DNA from: Periglandula ipomoeae IasaF13 | Lineage: Eukaryota; Ascomycota; Sordariomycetes; Hypocreales; Clavicipitaceae | DNA: 64,000 nt | NCBI GenBank assembly: GCA_000222875.2 | Contig: AFRD01000144.1 | Coordinates: forward strand, 1-64,000 | Direction of reading: 5' to 3' | Part shown: in pieces, positions 10,783-23,059 of the stretch | Layout: every line of letters begins with the position of its first letter | How positions within the stretch are numbered: position 1 is the stretch's first letter | The notes under the pieces: model-generated | What the model was told of the DNA's origin: nothing | What the model saw: only the letters and a program-made list of their open reading frames with translations | The model's database searches: none | Program-made: the position numbers and the translations under genes

Positions 10783-13340
10783 ATGGCTGTCACGGATGTG
10801 GATCAACCGAGACCAGATCTCCAGATCGTGGTGAGTATTTCTGCTTCCATCCTGAAGCATTCAGCTGTTATCTTTTACTAACCATGGGATTCAAGTCGAA
10901 TGAGGATTTTCTCTACGAGCAAGACGTGCTGCGCGATCCCGCAAGCGTTAAGCCCTGGCTTGTTTACATCGACTTCAAACTTCGACATGGTAGTCTCCTG
11001 GAACAAAATCTGGTCATGGCGCGCGCGTGTAACCAATTGCCACGTTCTTATAAGCTTTGGAAAAAGGTAAGATGGCCCCCCCCTTCCCCCTGCCGGAATC
11101 GCCTCTGACGAGTATAGTACTTGAGCTTCCGAACCGCGCACGTAGCAAAGCTCAACCCCGCCATATTTGCCTCTGAATACAATAAGGTCAATGCTTTGTT
11201 TGAGAGGGCGCTTATACTTCTCAACAAGATGCCGCGAATATGGGAGATGTATCTTCGGTTTTTGACGAGGCAACCTGCCATCACACTTGTCAGACGAACT
11301 TTCGACCGCGCTTTAAGGGCTTTACCCATCACACAACACAACAGGATATGGACGCTGTATCTATCCTTCGCAAATAAATATTCAGGCGACACCGCTGTCA
11401 AAGTATGGCGACGCTATATGCAAGTACACCCGGAAAAATCAGAGGATTTCATCGAGTTGCTGGTTCAGACTGGTGCTTATACAGATGCCGTCAAGTGCTA
11501 CATGGATCTTCTGAACAATGTTCGCTTCACAAGCCAACACGGAAAGGGCCACTACGAACTCTGGAGTGAAATGGTCGATCTACTGGTTGATCATGCGTCG
11601 GAGATCGATTCGAACCACGAAAACGACCTTGACGTAGAAAGCATTATTAGGAGCGGAATTTGTCGCTACCCTGACCAGAGGGGCAAGCTTTGGGCGGGCT
11701 TAGCTACCTATTGGATACGGAGAGGTAGCTTCGAGAAGGCTCGAGATACATTTGAGGAAGGGATTTCCACAGTCATGACCGTCAGAGATTTTGCTCTAAT
11801 CTTCGATTCATATACAGAGTTTGAGGAGTCAGTAATACGATCCCTCATGGAGCGTGCAACGGGTCGCGCGGACTCGGGTGCCGGAGAAGATGAGACAGAC
11901 CTAGAATGGGATATTCGTATGATGCGTTTCGAGCATTTGATGGACCGGCGGCCTTTTCTGATCAACGATGTGTTGCTTCGTCAAAATCCAAATCTCGTTT
12001 CGGAGTGGGAAAAGCGGGTTGCGCTGTGGGGTGGCAACAAAGAAGAAGTTGTCAAGACTTACTCAGACGCCATTGCCGCCATCCACCCAAAGCACGCCGC
12101 CGGTTCTTTCCATAAGCTTTGGGCTAACTATGCTCGTTTCTACGAAGAAGGCGGGGATTTGAGAAATGCCCGCGTCATCATGGAGAAAGCTGTCAAAGTA
12201 CCGTACAAATCGGTCGCTGAGCTAGCTGATATGTGGATCGAATGGGCCGAACTAGAACTTCGAAATGAGAATTTCAATGAAGCGGTTCGGATAATGGCAA
12301 AGGCCGTCCAGGCACCGAAAAGATCCACTGTTGACTACTTCGACGAAACCTTGTCAGCACAGCAGAGAATTCACAAAAGCTGGAAACTTTGGAGTTTCTA
12401 TGTCGACCTTGTGGAGAGTGTCGCTACTCTGACGGAGGTAAGAAAGGTTTATGAGCGGATTTTTGAGCTTCGAATTGCAACACCACAAACCGTTGTCAAT
12501 TATGCGAACGTGCTGGAAGAGCACAAATACTATGAGGAGTCATTCAAGGTCTACGAGAGAGGCCTCGATTTATTCAGCTATCCTGTTGCTTTTGAGCTAT
12601 GGAACTTGTACCTTACTAAGGCTGTCGATCGCAAGATCGGCATTGAAAGGCTGCGAGATCTGTTCGAACAAGCTGTGGAAGACTGCCCGCCCAAATTTGC
12701 GAAAACAATTTACTTGATGTATGGTAATTTGGAGGAAGAGCGCGGGCTAGCGCGGCATGCAATGCGGATCTACGAGAGGGCCACAAGGGCTGTAGCCGAC
12801 GAAGACCGTGCCGACATGTTCAACTTCTATATCACTAAGTCGGCATCTAATTTTGGACTGTCTTCTACTCGTCCTATTTACGAAAGAGCTATCACGGCTT
12901 TGCCAGACTTGGAAGCCAAGGAAATGTGTCTCAAATTCGCCGATATGGAGAAGCGGCTGGGCGAAGTCGACAGAGCACGTGCAATCTATGGTCACGCATC
13001 GCAATTCTGCGATCCGCGAACCAATGTCGATTTTTGGACGCGCTGGGAACAATTCGAAGTACAACACGGCAACGAAGATACATTCAAAGAAATGTTGCGC
13101 ATAAAACGAAGCGTCCAGGCACAATACAACACCGATGTCAACTTCATCGCAACACAAGCGTTAGCTCGGAGCCAACATAACACAGATCAACTCCCTACTA
13201 ATAGCGCGGACGGCATGAGCGGACAATCAACTGCACTGCATGGTTTCGTTGCCGCCACTGGTGACATTTCTGGAGCACCTGGTAAAAACAGCACCCCTGT
13301 GAACCCGGACGCGCTTGAAATCAATGGGCTTGATGACTAG
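10783..13340 (+). CDS. SYF1: Pre-mRNA-splicing factor SYF1 (HAT repeats)
   Basis: A scaffold protein of the NineTeen/Prp19 complex and activated spliceosome, homologous to XAB2. Exons 10783-10830, 10896-11066 and 11118-13340 are all in phase 0 and give 813 aa, near the usual family length. The protein is a solenoid of half-a-TPR (HAT) repeats, visible as recurrent W-xx-Y/F and E-R-A-L patterns such as LPRSYKLWKK, NALFERALILLNKMPRIWEM and RRTFDRALRALPITQHNRIW. Family landmarks include GHYELWSEMVDLL, RGKLWAGLATYWIRRG and DRKIGIERLRDLFEQA. The C-terminal tail after about residue 745 is low-complexity. The second intron begins with a poly-C run. The gene converges with the small gene at 13547-13928. 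Confidence 0.95.
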
Positions 13341-13546
13341 CATTAGAAGTCTTTCCGAATGACTATTTGCCTCATGATTCTCGTCATTGTGGTTCAATTT
13401 TGTTGCCGAATGCGTTGTGCATGGTCCTCCAGTAATCCATGCAACTTACCCCTTGCCACTAATCTTTCTTTGCCTCCCTTCAACTCTCATCCAAACAATT
13501 CCAGCAGGATAGCCCACACCAGCACGCGATTGGATAACATCATCGA

Positions 13547-13928
13547 TCACTTGCCTCCCTTCATCTCGGCGATTTTAGCGTGGTACTTGTCTGCATAGTT
13601 CCTGTCAATGTGCCCGTCCCGAGAGTTTGGAGTCGCATATATGGACCCTTTGCGTTTTTGAAATCGGCTTGGAGGGACCTTGGAAGCACCTGTCTGGTGT
13701 TTAGTGAATGAACTCTCTCGCCTAGCACGCTCTTGATAGCCGCCTGACGTGAATAGTCTCAGAGTAGGAAATTCTCCGGGTTGGCGAAATGTAATATGAA
13801 GGGTGATACGAACCCCATTCGTCATTTAGTCTGCGGTCTTCATGAGCAGCGCCTACAGCTGGGGGTTCTTCTACATGTGCCGATGTCCCTTCTGTGGGTT
13901 GTCTTTTCTCCTCCTTTCCATTATCCAT
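13547..13928 (-). CDS. Small conserved basic protein of unknown function
   Basis: Two exons, 13928-13814 and 13689-13547, give 85 aa. The intron starts with the unusual GTTCGT and ends ...GACAG. Exon 1 is hydrophilic with Glu/Lys and ends EDRRLNDEWG; exon 2 continues ASKVPPSRFQKRKGSIYATP and DRNYADKYHAKIAEMKGGK. The RFQKRKGSIYATP...SRDGH pattern is familiar from short uncharacterised fungal proteins, but I cannot name a function. There is no signal peptide or membrane segment. The start was set at the first ATG, since the frame upstream continues only through GTG. Confidence 0.7.
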
Positions 13929-14615
13929 GCTTCCCGGCACGTATTTATGATGGACCCTATGCGCTTAGCTACTGCGTCGACTTGTTATACTGACGGTGTT
14001 GTGCTTGTTAGTGCCTGCACGGATGTAGGTAAGTGCTGGAGAATCTGGCTGGAGTCCACGAAATATTGAGAGATATAATCCAACTCGTATTACAACATTA
14101 CCCCGCAAATTGGTGCGTTTCCAAATGTGTCGTACGTATGTGCTCATTACTCAAGTGGTGTGTCGCTTTAGGACGTTCGTGGCGATGCGCCACTTCTCGT
14201 TGGTCATGGTCAATGTCGCATGACGTCCACTGACCAACCGGCGGTTCAAACCAGCAGGACCTAACCACCGTGGCTCTTTCTCTATGAAGTCTATGATGCA
14301 GACTGAGCATGGTGTATTGTCAACGTAACTCATATTCTGCGACGTAAATTTACATATCGTTTCTAGGTACTGTATCATCTACCTCATCATATACCAAGAT
14401 TCGTCAGTCAGTCAATGAACGGTATGATGGTCGGTCTTGCCGACCTGACTGCAAACTACGACGCGAGGTGTTACTAGGACAGTGCGCCTACCCTAGGGTA
14501 TGCGAGCTCCACTGCGTGTGCCACTGCCCCGAACGTTCACGTTCGCCCATAGTTGTTGCCCTGAAGAAATACAACAGCTACGAGCCGCCACCACTGAGTC
14601 ATCTACAGTCCTCTC
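13929..14615. promoter_or_regulatory. Intergenic region upstream of CCA1 and the small gene
   Basis: About 690 bp between divergent genes. It is expected to hold both promoters. Several short overlapping frames exist with no resemblance to known proteins. No RNA gene was recognised. Confidence 0.45.
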
Positions 14616-16328
14616 ATGCCCCTTGTCGTCATTCGTCGCCTGAGCTTGTTGCTCGGAATGACTAAGAGGAAGTTCGGCACTTTCATGACAGACAAGCAGC
14701 CATTTGAGATAATGCCCACGATACAACTGAACAAGAGAGAAAAGCAGCTCCAACGACTTCTCCTCGATGTCACAGCCTTTATCAATGACTCCACCACGAC
14801 ATGTCGTCCTGTAATCATTCGTTGGGCCGGGGGTTGGGTTCGCGACAAAGTGCTCGGCATCGAAAGTCATGACATAGATGTCGCCGTTAACACAATGACA
14901 GGCGTTGAATTTGCCCAGCGCATGTGCGCATATTGTGATACGGAGGAGACAAAAATGAAGCACTCTATCAAACCAGACGACATCGGTAGTCTCCATAATG
15001 TTGCTCAAAATCCCGACAAGTCTAAGCACCTAGAGACGGCCATGTTGCGGATTTTCGGGCTGGACCTGGATCTCGTCAATCTGAGAAAGGAGAAATACGC
15101 TGAGACAAGTCGTAACCCGATTGTGGAATTTGGGACACCAGAGGAAGATGCACTGCGACGGGACGCTACCATAAACGCGCTCTTTTACAATCTTCATACT
15201 GACAAAGTCGAGGACTTCACCGGTGGCTTGGAAGACTTGGCTAGCAAAACGGTGCGAACGCCTCTGAACCCATTGGAGACTTTCAAGGACGACCCTCTTC
15301 GCGTTCTGCGACTCATACGCTTCGCCAGTCGCTTGGAATTTTCCATTGAAGACAACACACGGAAGTTCATGGCACATGAACAGATCTTAAAGGCCCTGAG
15401 AATAAAGATAAGTCGCGAGAGAGTTGGAACTGAACTAGAAAAGATGCTGAAAGGAAGCCAGCCTTACTCCGCTCTGCGGCTCATTGACAATCTACGCCTC
15501 TACAGTGCGATATTCACAGACCCTGCATCGAACTCCGGGAAATGCCCGAATACATCTCGTTGGCAAGTTGCTTACAGGTGTCTCGATGATTTGCTGCAGA
15601 ATGACAGTCCCGGCGCCCTTGGTGGGCTACTTGTTCGCTCAAAAGATGCTGCATACATAGCATGGAATCTGGCGGCTCTAAGCCCTTGGATGGCCATGGA
15701 CCCAGTTCCTGGTGGGTTGCAAAAGGCAAAAAGCTTGCCACCTGTTGCTGTTGCTGCCCGTGAAGGGTTCAGGGCACCAAATAAGCTGTTGGATGTCATA
15801 TTGGCCAGCTACAAACATATGTCTCAAATCATGCAGCTTAAAGATTCACTGTCCGGGCTTGCCTCCGTGACTGTGACAAGAGACGTGATAGGCATGGCAA
15901 TTCGCAAATGGGAATCTCATGGTGGCTGTTGGACACTACAAGTTCTGAATGCTCTGCTTGTGGAAGCCATGCAGAAGATGGAAATGTGGCCCCAATCTGA
16001 TGACAAAGGTTCGCATTCATGAGGTTGACCCCTAGCGAATTTTGGACTGACAAGGATCATAGCTCGAGTGGAATTTGAGAAGAACTGGAAGCAATTCCTT
16101 GATAAGATAACAGAAATGGGTTTACATGACGCCCCAAGCATGAAGCCGTTATTAGACGGACGTTCTCTGGCGCGTGCACTTGCGATACCTCCCGGTAAAT
16201 GGACGGGTAAGGCCTTAGATGCCTGCCTCGAGTGGCAATTCAGAAATCCGACGGAGTTAAATGCAGACGGAGCCATAGAAGAAATAAAGCGTCGCCGTGA
16301 GGAGCTGGGCGTACCACTGCCAGAATAA
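14616..16328 (+). CDS. CCA1: tRNA nucleotidyltransferase (CCA-adding enzyme)
   Basis: Adds or repairs the 3' CCA of tRNAs without a template. Exons 14616-16008 and 16063-16328 encode up to 552 aa; the intron starts with GTTCGC. The class II nucleotidyltransferase head shows GGWVRDKVLG followed by DIDVAV, the metal-binding Asp pair. Motif B-like RRDATINALFYN and the fingertip DDPLRVLRLIRFASRL with EDNTRKFM follow; then the ERVGTELEKML segment. The C-terminus (EFEKNWKQFLDKI, IPPGKWTGKALD) is typical of eukaryotic CCA enzymes. Several in-frame ATGs (14616, 14658, 14685) precede the conserved part; the longest N-terminus is rich in Arg, Leu and Lys without acidic residues, which fits a mitochondrial presequence. 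Confidence 0.95.
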
Positions 16329-17336
16329 AGCAGAGCCGATTGTTGATTGCGGCTATTTCCGTACCATAGTTGCGGTCTTCTAGCGAGGATCTGGCAGTAT
16401 GTCGTGGAGTTCGTATATATTGCGACAACAAACAGGGTTTCCAAGGCTGGCCAAGGAGAAGGCAATTTTATGTTTCATGTTGTGCATCGTCAAAAGAGCC
16501 GATCGCACACCAACAAGCTCTCTGCTGACACGCAGTTTGCTTTTGACTTTTCACAAACAGTCAGAACTCAAGTTAATTTTTTTCTTTGGTCCTAATGGGA
16601 CAGGTATCAGTCATAACAGGATTCAGCGTTATCTCGCAAGATTGAAAAGAAGGCTTCCATTAGCCACAACGTTGAAGCTCATCAAAGCAAGTTATCCCGC
16701 TTGTCACCCGGCGAATGATTGAAAACCAGATTCCTGTTCAATTCCTTCATCTGCATACGTCATCCGATTGCTCCAATAAAATCACGAAGACCAGTGATTG
16801 CTTGTGATCGGAAAAGAAGCGGAACAGGAAATATGATCGATACGCTGCCACAATATACCCGATGATCCTAAGCAGCCTTTAGGACCCGCGATACCGAGCA
16901 GATACATTCTGGAAAGAGCGGAATACGCTTTCAAGATCTGTCAGCTTGTTTGCCAGGACATTGCTTTGACGACCACATACTAGGTGGAGGGCTAACATGC
17001 GATGGCGCGCTAATCAGAATCCTGGAGACGATTTTCAACACTTGATTCATCATAAAATAACTCAAAGTTACGGTAGTATGCTTATATAAGCTTTGCAATA
17101 ATACCTGAATTATTTCTTCACAGCTCAAAATCCGTGACTGATATTCAAGACCCAGCTTGAAGCGCAAGAGGTAGATTGGCAGCTACCAACCACCCCCCTT
17201 CTTTCGATTTTGCTGCTTTGATGCCCCACTATCCTGGTCGCTTGGCTTCAACGCTAGAACCGGGACGCATTGGCCTTCTCTAATTCTATTCACTACACAG
17301 CTCCAGCCATAATGTATCCGGGGAGTACAGCGAAAC
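16329..17336. other. Intergenic region between CCA1 and TTI2-like gene
   Basis: About 1 kb holding the CCA1 3' end and the promoter of the next gene. Only short unsupported frames occur. No repeat or RNA gene was recognised. Confidence 0.45.
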
Positions 17337-19223
17337 ATGGCCCAGGTGTGTCTGAGTAAGGAAAATATCAGCCGACTGGGCGAGCTGGGATGGGGGGTAT
17401 ACGCCGTTCAGCCAATCGAGCTTCCCCTCATACCTCATGAAATAGGACTTGAGGAGCCAAGCCTCCAACAGCAAGGGAAAATGGTCGGCATCGATAATGC
17501 TTTGAAAATTTTGAAAAATCGGTCAAATAAAACGGTATGCAGCTTGATCTATGAAAATGACGTACTGTGCCATTTGTTAACCACCTGCTGGCAGCCTCTT
17601 CTTGATGCCGCGTTGGGAGCGTTTGCGTGGCTAGTTTCGCCCAAGAAACCATTGGCTATACCTCCGACTTCGCACCAAGACCACGTCAAAATTGAGCCTG
17701 AAGCCTACCTCGAGAGTCGTGCTATCAATGAAGAGAATCTTCAGAATCCAGAAATACAAACAACAGCACAGGATGACCTTGTCCAATTATTGGTCTCAGA
17801 GACGCTCTGGAACCCTGGTTTCGAAGGTATTTACTGTTGTTACACTCAACTCATTAAACAGCTAACAAGTTGGTATATTCCCACAGGTGGACACTCTGAT
17901 GCCTTAATCATTGAAATAGGCCTAGCTTCACTTCAACTTCTGCATTGCACAAGCAAGTCAGTAAAGCTTGGGAGCTTCAACCTTGTTCAGGTTGTGGCAT
18001 TTACAGATCAACGGAATACCTCGACCACGAAATCAGCTGCGTTGTTTGCCAATTGGATACTAGACTTTCACATGTCGAGAAATTATCATTCGAATGTTTT
18101 TACTGACATAATTGGAAGCACTGTTATTCGAACGAAGTTGGTGGAGCCTCCTGAAGCTGCGATTACGGAATCGTCCTCCACTGCCGCCTCTGGCCCTAGT
18201 GTCTTGAAATGCGTGAATAAGGAGCAAAAATTGATCACTATCATCCGATGGACGCTTGGGAAGGCTGAGGTATGTATCATGAGAAGAAAACACCCTCAGT
18301 TCGTTGCAATTGATCTTCAAGGACGTCATTGACACTCTGAGCGTCTCAGACAAGCTATGTCGGCGGACATTGGTATCTCTTCGTACCCCCTCTCGTTAGG
18401 CTAGTGGAGAGTCAACAATTAAGCACCAAGGAAGAAGCTCTTCAGTTGATCACCACTTTTCTGGCAAAATGCCCATCTGGAACAATTTCCACGACAGGAA
18501 TCGGGCTCTTGCTAGAAAACGCCATATTCCCGTTACTGCTTCTACTTCCTCCATGGACGCCAGAAAATGATTCTGCTAGGCTGCTGAACATTGCCTATCA
18601 GGCTTTGATTGACCTTGCCGTGAAGGACTCTGACAAACAGAGCTGCTTCAGGAGGCGCCTCCTAGACAAACTTCTTCGTGAAGGATTGCTCTTTGGCCAC
18701 CATCACGGGTCGCAGTATTTAAATGTGACAATCACATTATTGCAAAATGCAGTAAAGATCATATCACATTTAGAGACCTTTGCCATCAAACATCTCAATG
18801 TGAGTATTGCTTCAACACGACGATAGTTGATCATACTGATTAAAATACCACATGAAGGAGTTGCTCGGGCTTTCCGAATCGATTATGTGCGATCCTTTCT
18901 TTTCAGAGCATCCAGCAGTCTTAGTAACTGCCAGTAAGACTCTGACCACAATCGTTCTCAATTGCTGGCCACGGCTTATTCGAGCCCGGCGAGTGGAGCA
19001 AGTGTTGCGCATTTTGACCATTTGTTGGTTGAACATGAGCAATGATATGAAAGGAAGATCTGAGCCCTCAACCTCTACCGACGTAAGGAATTTGAAGCAT
19101 TGTATGAAGGAGATAGTTGCGTCGTTGCGTCTTATCTCGAAAGACCATGACGAACAGTCTCTTAAAGCGTTGAGAAAGACTCTCGCCCAAGATGATCGAC
19201 TCAGGGACTTGTTTCTAGAATAG
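17337..19223 (+). CDS. TTI2: TTI2-like protein (TTT complex), with an apparent frame problem
   Basis: Alpha-helical repeat protein resembling Tti2, a partner of Tel2 and Tti1 in maturation of PIKK kinases; the call rests on pattern memory only. Proposed exons are 17337-17826, 17887-18269, 18323 to about 18390, about 18391-18785 and 18858-19223. Intron 1 is 60 nt and stop-free, so the frame reads through it. The C-terminal half has the best resemblance: ITLLQNAVKIISHLETFAIK, then after an intron ELLGLSESIMCDPFF, KTLTTIVLNCWPRLIRARR and ILTICWLN. Between DTLSVSDKLCRRTLVSL and VESQQLSTKEEALQLI the frame changes with no adequate intron, near CCCCCTCTCG at 18386-18395; removing one base would give a continuous reading. 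Either a one-base indel or an unrecognised splice form explains this. Confidence 0.55.
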
Positions 19224-19268
19224 AACAATGGCTCTACTCAGAAATATTCAGCGTGATCGAGGTCGTTT

Positions 19269-22200
19269 TCAGTCCAGTGGCTGCTGCTTGAAAAAAGACT
19301 TCCCGCGGAGCCACTTCCTGTAGGCTTTGTATCGCTTCTTCGTGGCATCATCGTCGGTCACTGTTAGCGGATTATCACCGACTTTGAGAAGGTCATGATA
19401 AACATCGATTTCCTCGTCCATTCCAGCGAACAGTATGCCCTGGTCTTTCCAGCTACCATTGACAAAGTCTCGGTACTCTGAAGCATCAGTGTTCGATGGT
19501 ATATGGCTATATATCACAAGAGGAAGATTTTGTGGATGGCGGATATAACGATCATAGTCTTCTGCTTCCTGTTCACTGACTGATGGATTGAGAGAGTCAT
19601 TCACGGCTTTGGTAAAAGTCCATTGGGCGGCATTTGACTTCTCGAGAGCAGTTGGTTTGAACTTTTCACTCTGTTGCTGGTGGCCATCAGACATCTGGTG
19701 CAGCCGAGTCGCGACGCCCGGTTCTGAGCCTCTTTCTGGGACAGGCTGGAGCCAGCGTTGCAGTAATATGCCCCTAGATGCTGTGCCACTGGGTACAGCC
19801 GAAATGGCGCCGTCTTCATTCACGTAATTTCGTGCAGATGTAGTTTTGGCCTCGCCATTCGACTCTTCTTTCCTCTTGCGTCTGTCCGAGTCCGCTTCAA
19901 GGTCTGCGCGAACGCGAAAGGGGCTGAGGTCGTAGCGGCCATCTTGCGTGGATTTCAGTGGGATGTATTTGATGGTAGAATTCATTTTGTATGCAAACAT
20001 CTTGGGGAACGATGATAGCGTTGCTGGTCGGTAGTACTCAAGCCAATAATCATCAACTGCTTCAATGGACAGTTTCTTCCGAGCATCTATCATTCTCGAG
20101 ATATGAGGTATCGACCGAGGGCGCAAGTGGGATAGGTTATACCAGCTGATGTAGTTGCTAGGGTTCGTAGCTGACCATTCTCTTGGATGCCTGTGGTGGA
20201 GGTGATAGTCTGAGTTGAGCTCCCATAAAAAAGGCTGGCCTGGCGAAAAAACGTAGTTCCCCAGGAATAGATTGTATGCTTCCTGGCGCTGGCTGTCGAG
20301 GAATGAATTATTGTAATATCGCTTGAAACTCTCAATCATGTCTCGGGAATGACTTGTCCACTGGTTTATTTTTCGATATGTTTCCATAGTGTTCACGAGC
20401 TGTGACCCGCCATATTGCACGGCTATCGTGTCACCGTGGTCGTGCCACATATGCGTGAAGAGATTCACTGCATCTGTGTCATAGTCGATCGACGTTTTAT
20501 CCAGAATTCCCAGAGCATGTAGCTGGTAGCCTAATGCTCTCTTGCCGATGACAAACTGAGCAGCGTTCGTCCTGTCTAGGCAGTCGATGCAGTTTGTCCG
20601 CCCGACGCCATTTTGGGTCTGAACTGGACTAGTTCTGCCATCTCCATTCTGGAAGAACCCCGTTGTGATGACGACTGATTCTGCTATTAGCTCCAAATTA
20701 CCAATGACATCACCGCCCCGGACTTTCGACGCGCGACTCATATCCCAGGCCTTGTGAATGATCTTTTTCCCTTCCGGGAGGAATTGATTCAGGTACAAGA
20801 TAGCATCAGTGAATTCTTGTAGTAGTTTAGACTCTCTTGGTTGCCGCTCCTTGGATTTAATAAGATTGATAACGTATATCGGGGCACCATAACGTTGGAA
20901 CAGGTCGTCAAAATGTAAAGCAGCCGCACCATAGAATGGGTCAACAAGGTTCAGTTCGATAGGAGGCTTTGGAGTTACTCCCGTACTGTCTTGCGTCCAA
21001 TAAAGAGGAATACTACCGCGATGTTGGACATAGGAAGTATACTGTGGGTTGCAGAATAGGCGTGGCCCCGGCGAGTGGAACGATGTTGTAAGTGACTCGG
21101 AAACTATTTGCTCAGTTTCTACGTCGTTGGCGACGTAGCCCTTTCAAATTTTCAGTTCGGTCTCCACCGCATGAGATCTTGACTACTTCCGGCGAGAGGA
21201 CGTACCATGTCGTTTGCACCGCGTTTCAAGAAGCGAGCCCCAGCAAAGTGCCTGGACCGTCTGGCGATAACAGTAATATGCGCGGTTCGGCCATATATAG
21301 ACAGCGCTTCAAGAATTCTTAGTCCCAAATACTCTGTGAAGAACGATCATCACCGTTAGTAATAATTGCGAGGCCGAAACTTACCAGCTTGGTCAACGTA
21401 ACCGTGGATGATTGGACGACACCAATCGTATGCAGCGTGCAAGCTTTTGACAGCTGGCTTGAGAAGATATGAGTTCCAAATGAACATGCTGTTTGAGTCG
21501 TCATCTGATGAGGGTAAGAGCCCTTTTTCGAGAGTTTCCCTCTCTCTCATTATATTATGCTGCAGAGTTCTGGTTATGTCATACGAGTAGCTGTAATAGA
21601 ATGACTTGGTCAAGTCTAGGTTGTTCAATATACTCAAAAACCTCTGTTCATCTGTATTGCGTGAGCCAGGTTTAAATTTGCCAGGAACGAGCGGGATTAG
21701 TTCGGTTCCTTCAACCTGGTAGATGTAGTGACCACCGACCATGGCCACGGTACTCTTTTTGGTGATCAAAAGCAAATAGTAGGGTCCTGTGAACTTGATG
21801 AGACCAAGAATTCCCCAGGTCGTGCAGCGGAGCTTGATCCCCCCGGTTCCTTTGTTACCATCGTCTATGGTATCCAGCAGTTGATTTATCTCCTTGAGAC
21901 TGTATGCGATCTTGTCGTCTGTCATGTTTAGTTCTCCCCCTTCAGTAGATCGGTCAATTTTTAAGATACGATATCGTTTCTCGCTCATATCGACGCCAAC
22001 CACATAGTATCGACTGGCGGTTTCGTAAAGGCTGAATTTATGCATTTTGTGGGTGAAGAAGGTTTTGGCGCCGTTGCTTGACGATTGTAGCAAGTAGTTG
22101 GCAGAATCTGGACTCGAAGTCCTTGGGAACGGCTGTGCCACGGCAGCTTCGTCCTCCTCGTCTAAGTCCGTATGAGCTGCCCCAGCTCGCACCTCACTGG

Positions 22201-22345
22201 CGCCCATAGATTCCACAGCTTCATGATTTCGTAGCTGCGGGAAAGCTGGCGTAGCCTGTCTGTCAGCGCTGTCCGCTCCTTCCGCATGAGTCGCTGCTCG
22301 TGGTTTGCTGGCCACGATGCCCTTTCCTACTGCGACATCAGTCAT
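19269..22345 (-). CDS. FIG4: Polyphosphoinositide phosphatase FIG4 (Sac domain)
   Basis: PI(3,5)P2 5-phosphatase that works with Vac14 and the Fab1 kinase on the vacuole/endosome membrane. Exons 22345-21385, 21306-21206 and 21140-19269 give 977 aa. The Sac N-domain is seen in KFSLYETASRYYVVG and GGHYIYQVEGTELIPL. Exon junctions restore ALSIYGRTAHITVIARRSRH and FLKRGANDMGYVANDVETE, both family landmarks. The catalytic CX5R(T) motif is intact in RTNCIDCLDRTN near residue 536. A long C-terminal region with IPHISRMIDARK, DDYWLEYYRP and a final KKRYKAYRKWLRG matches Fig4 rather than Sac1. The ATG at 22345 is used; the frame upstream opens only at a GTG. Its stop lies 45 bp from the stop of the convergent TTI2-like gene. 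Confidence 0.95.
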
Positions 22346-23059
22346 GGCGCAGGTCGGCTGCACATGCTTGAACAGATCTAGTCCATGAAATTATCGAGCC
22401 TGTACTGAACGTGGGTGGCAGTGTTTACTGGCACGAGTTGGAACGTAGGTAAAAGGAATCAGCACCCACGGGCACAGAGCAGTGGCTGTGTAGCACCTAC
22501 CCGGGACAGGACCTGTCACGTATACATGCGACGTGCGCCAGTTGCTACGCTGCACTATAGATGGCGCATGGAAATGATATATCATGCTATAGCTATCAAA
22601 ACATTAGGAGCGCGATATTTTAAGGACACCGTCTGTTTGAGCCAATACTCGGATGCGTATCGCGAAATTTAATGAGGAACTCGACTCGTCACACCCAGGT
22701 ATTGCAGTGCTACTTCGCCAGGTTTCACGTCGACCCCCTCCGGAGCATGGATATGCTTGCCCTCTATCAGCTCCTCACCATGGACCATCATATACAGGGC
22801 ATTCCGAAGTCAGATGAAAGATTTCATGGGCCAAAAGTATTCACTGCCCACATGAGCATGTCCATCCATGAGAATCTCCCCAAACTCAGAATGACTTCAG
22901 ATTGGCTATTCTATCTATTTGCATGGCAGTATTGTGTTATTGTTCTACAAAACAGAACTTCGGATCCACCATGGGAAGCGTGTTGTTAAAGGAAGAAGAG
23001 AACAAAGTGTTATCGCCGGCCACCTGCCATATGATTGTGATTGTCGATAAATTGGTTGC
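22346..23059. promoter_or_regulatory. Intergenic region: FIG4 promoter and Gea 3' end
   Basis: About 710 bp between two minus-strand genes. It carries the FIG4 upstream region and Gea terminator. No further feature is supported. Confidence 0.45.

Noticed and set aside
12747..13157. 136-codon minus-strand frame within SYF1
   Set aside because: Lies entirely antisense to a well-supported SYF1 exon.
14230..14290. GGTTTGAACC on the minus strand resembling a T-loop
   Set aside because: The adjacent bases do not form the five-base stem and no cloverleaf can be built.
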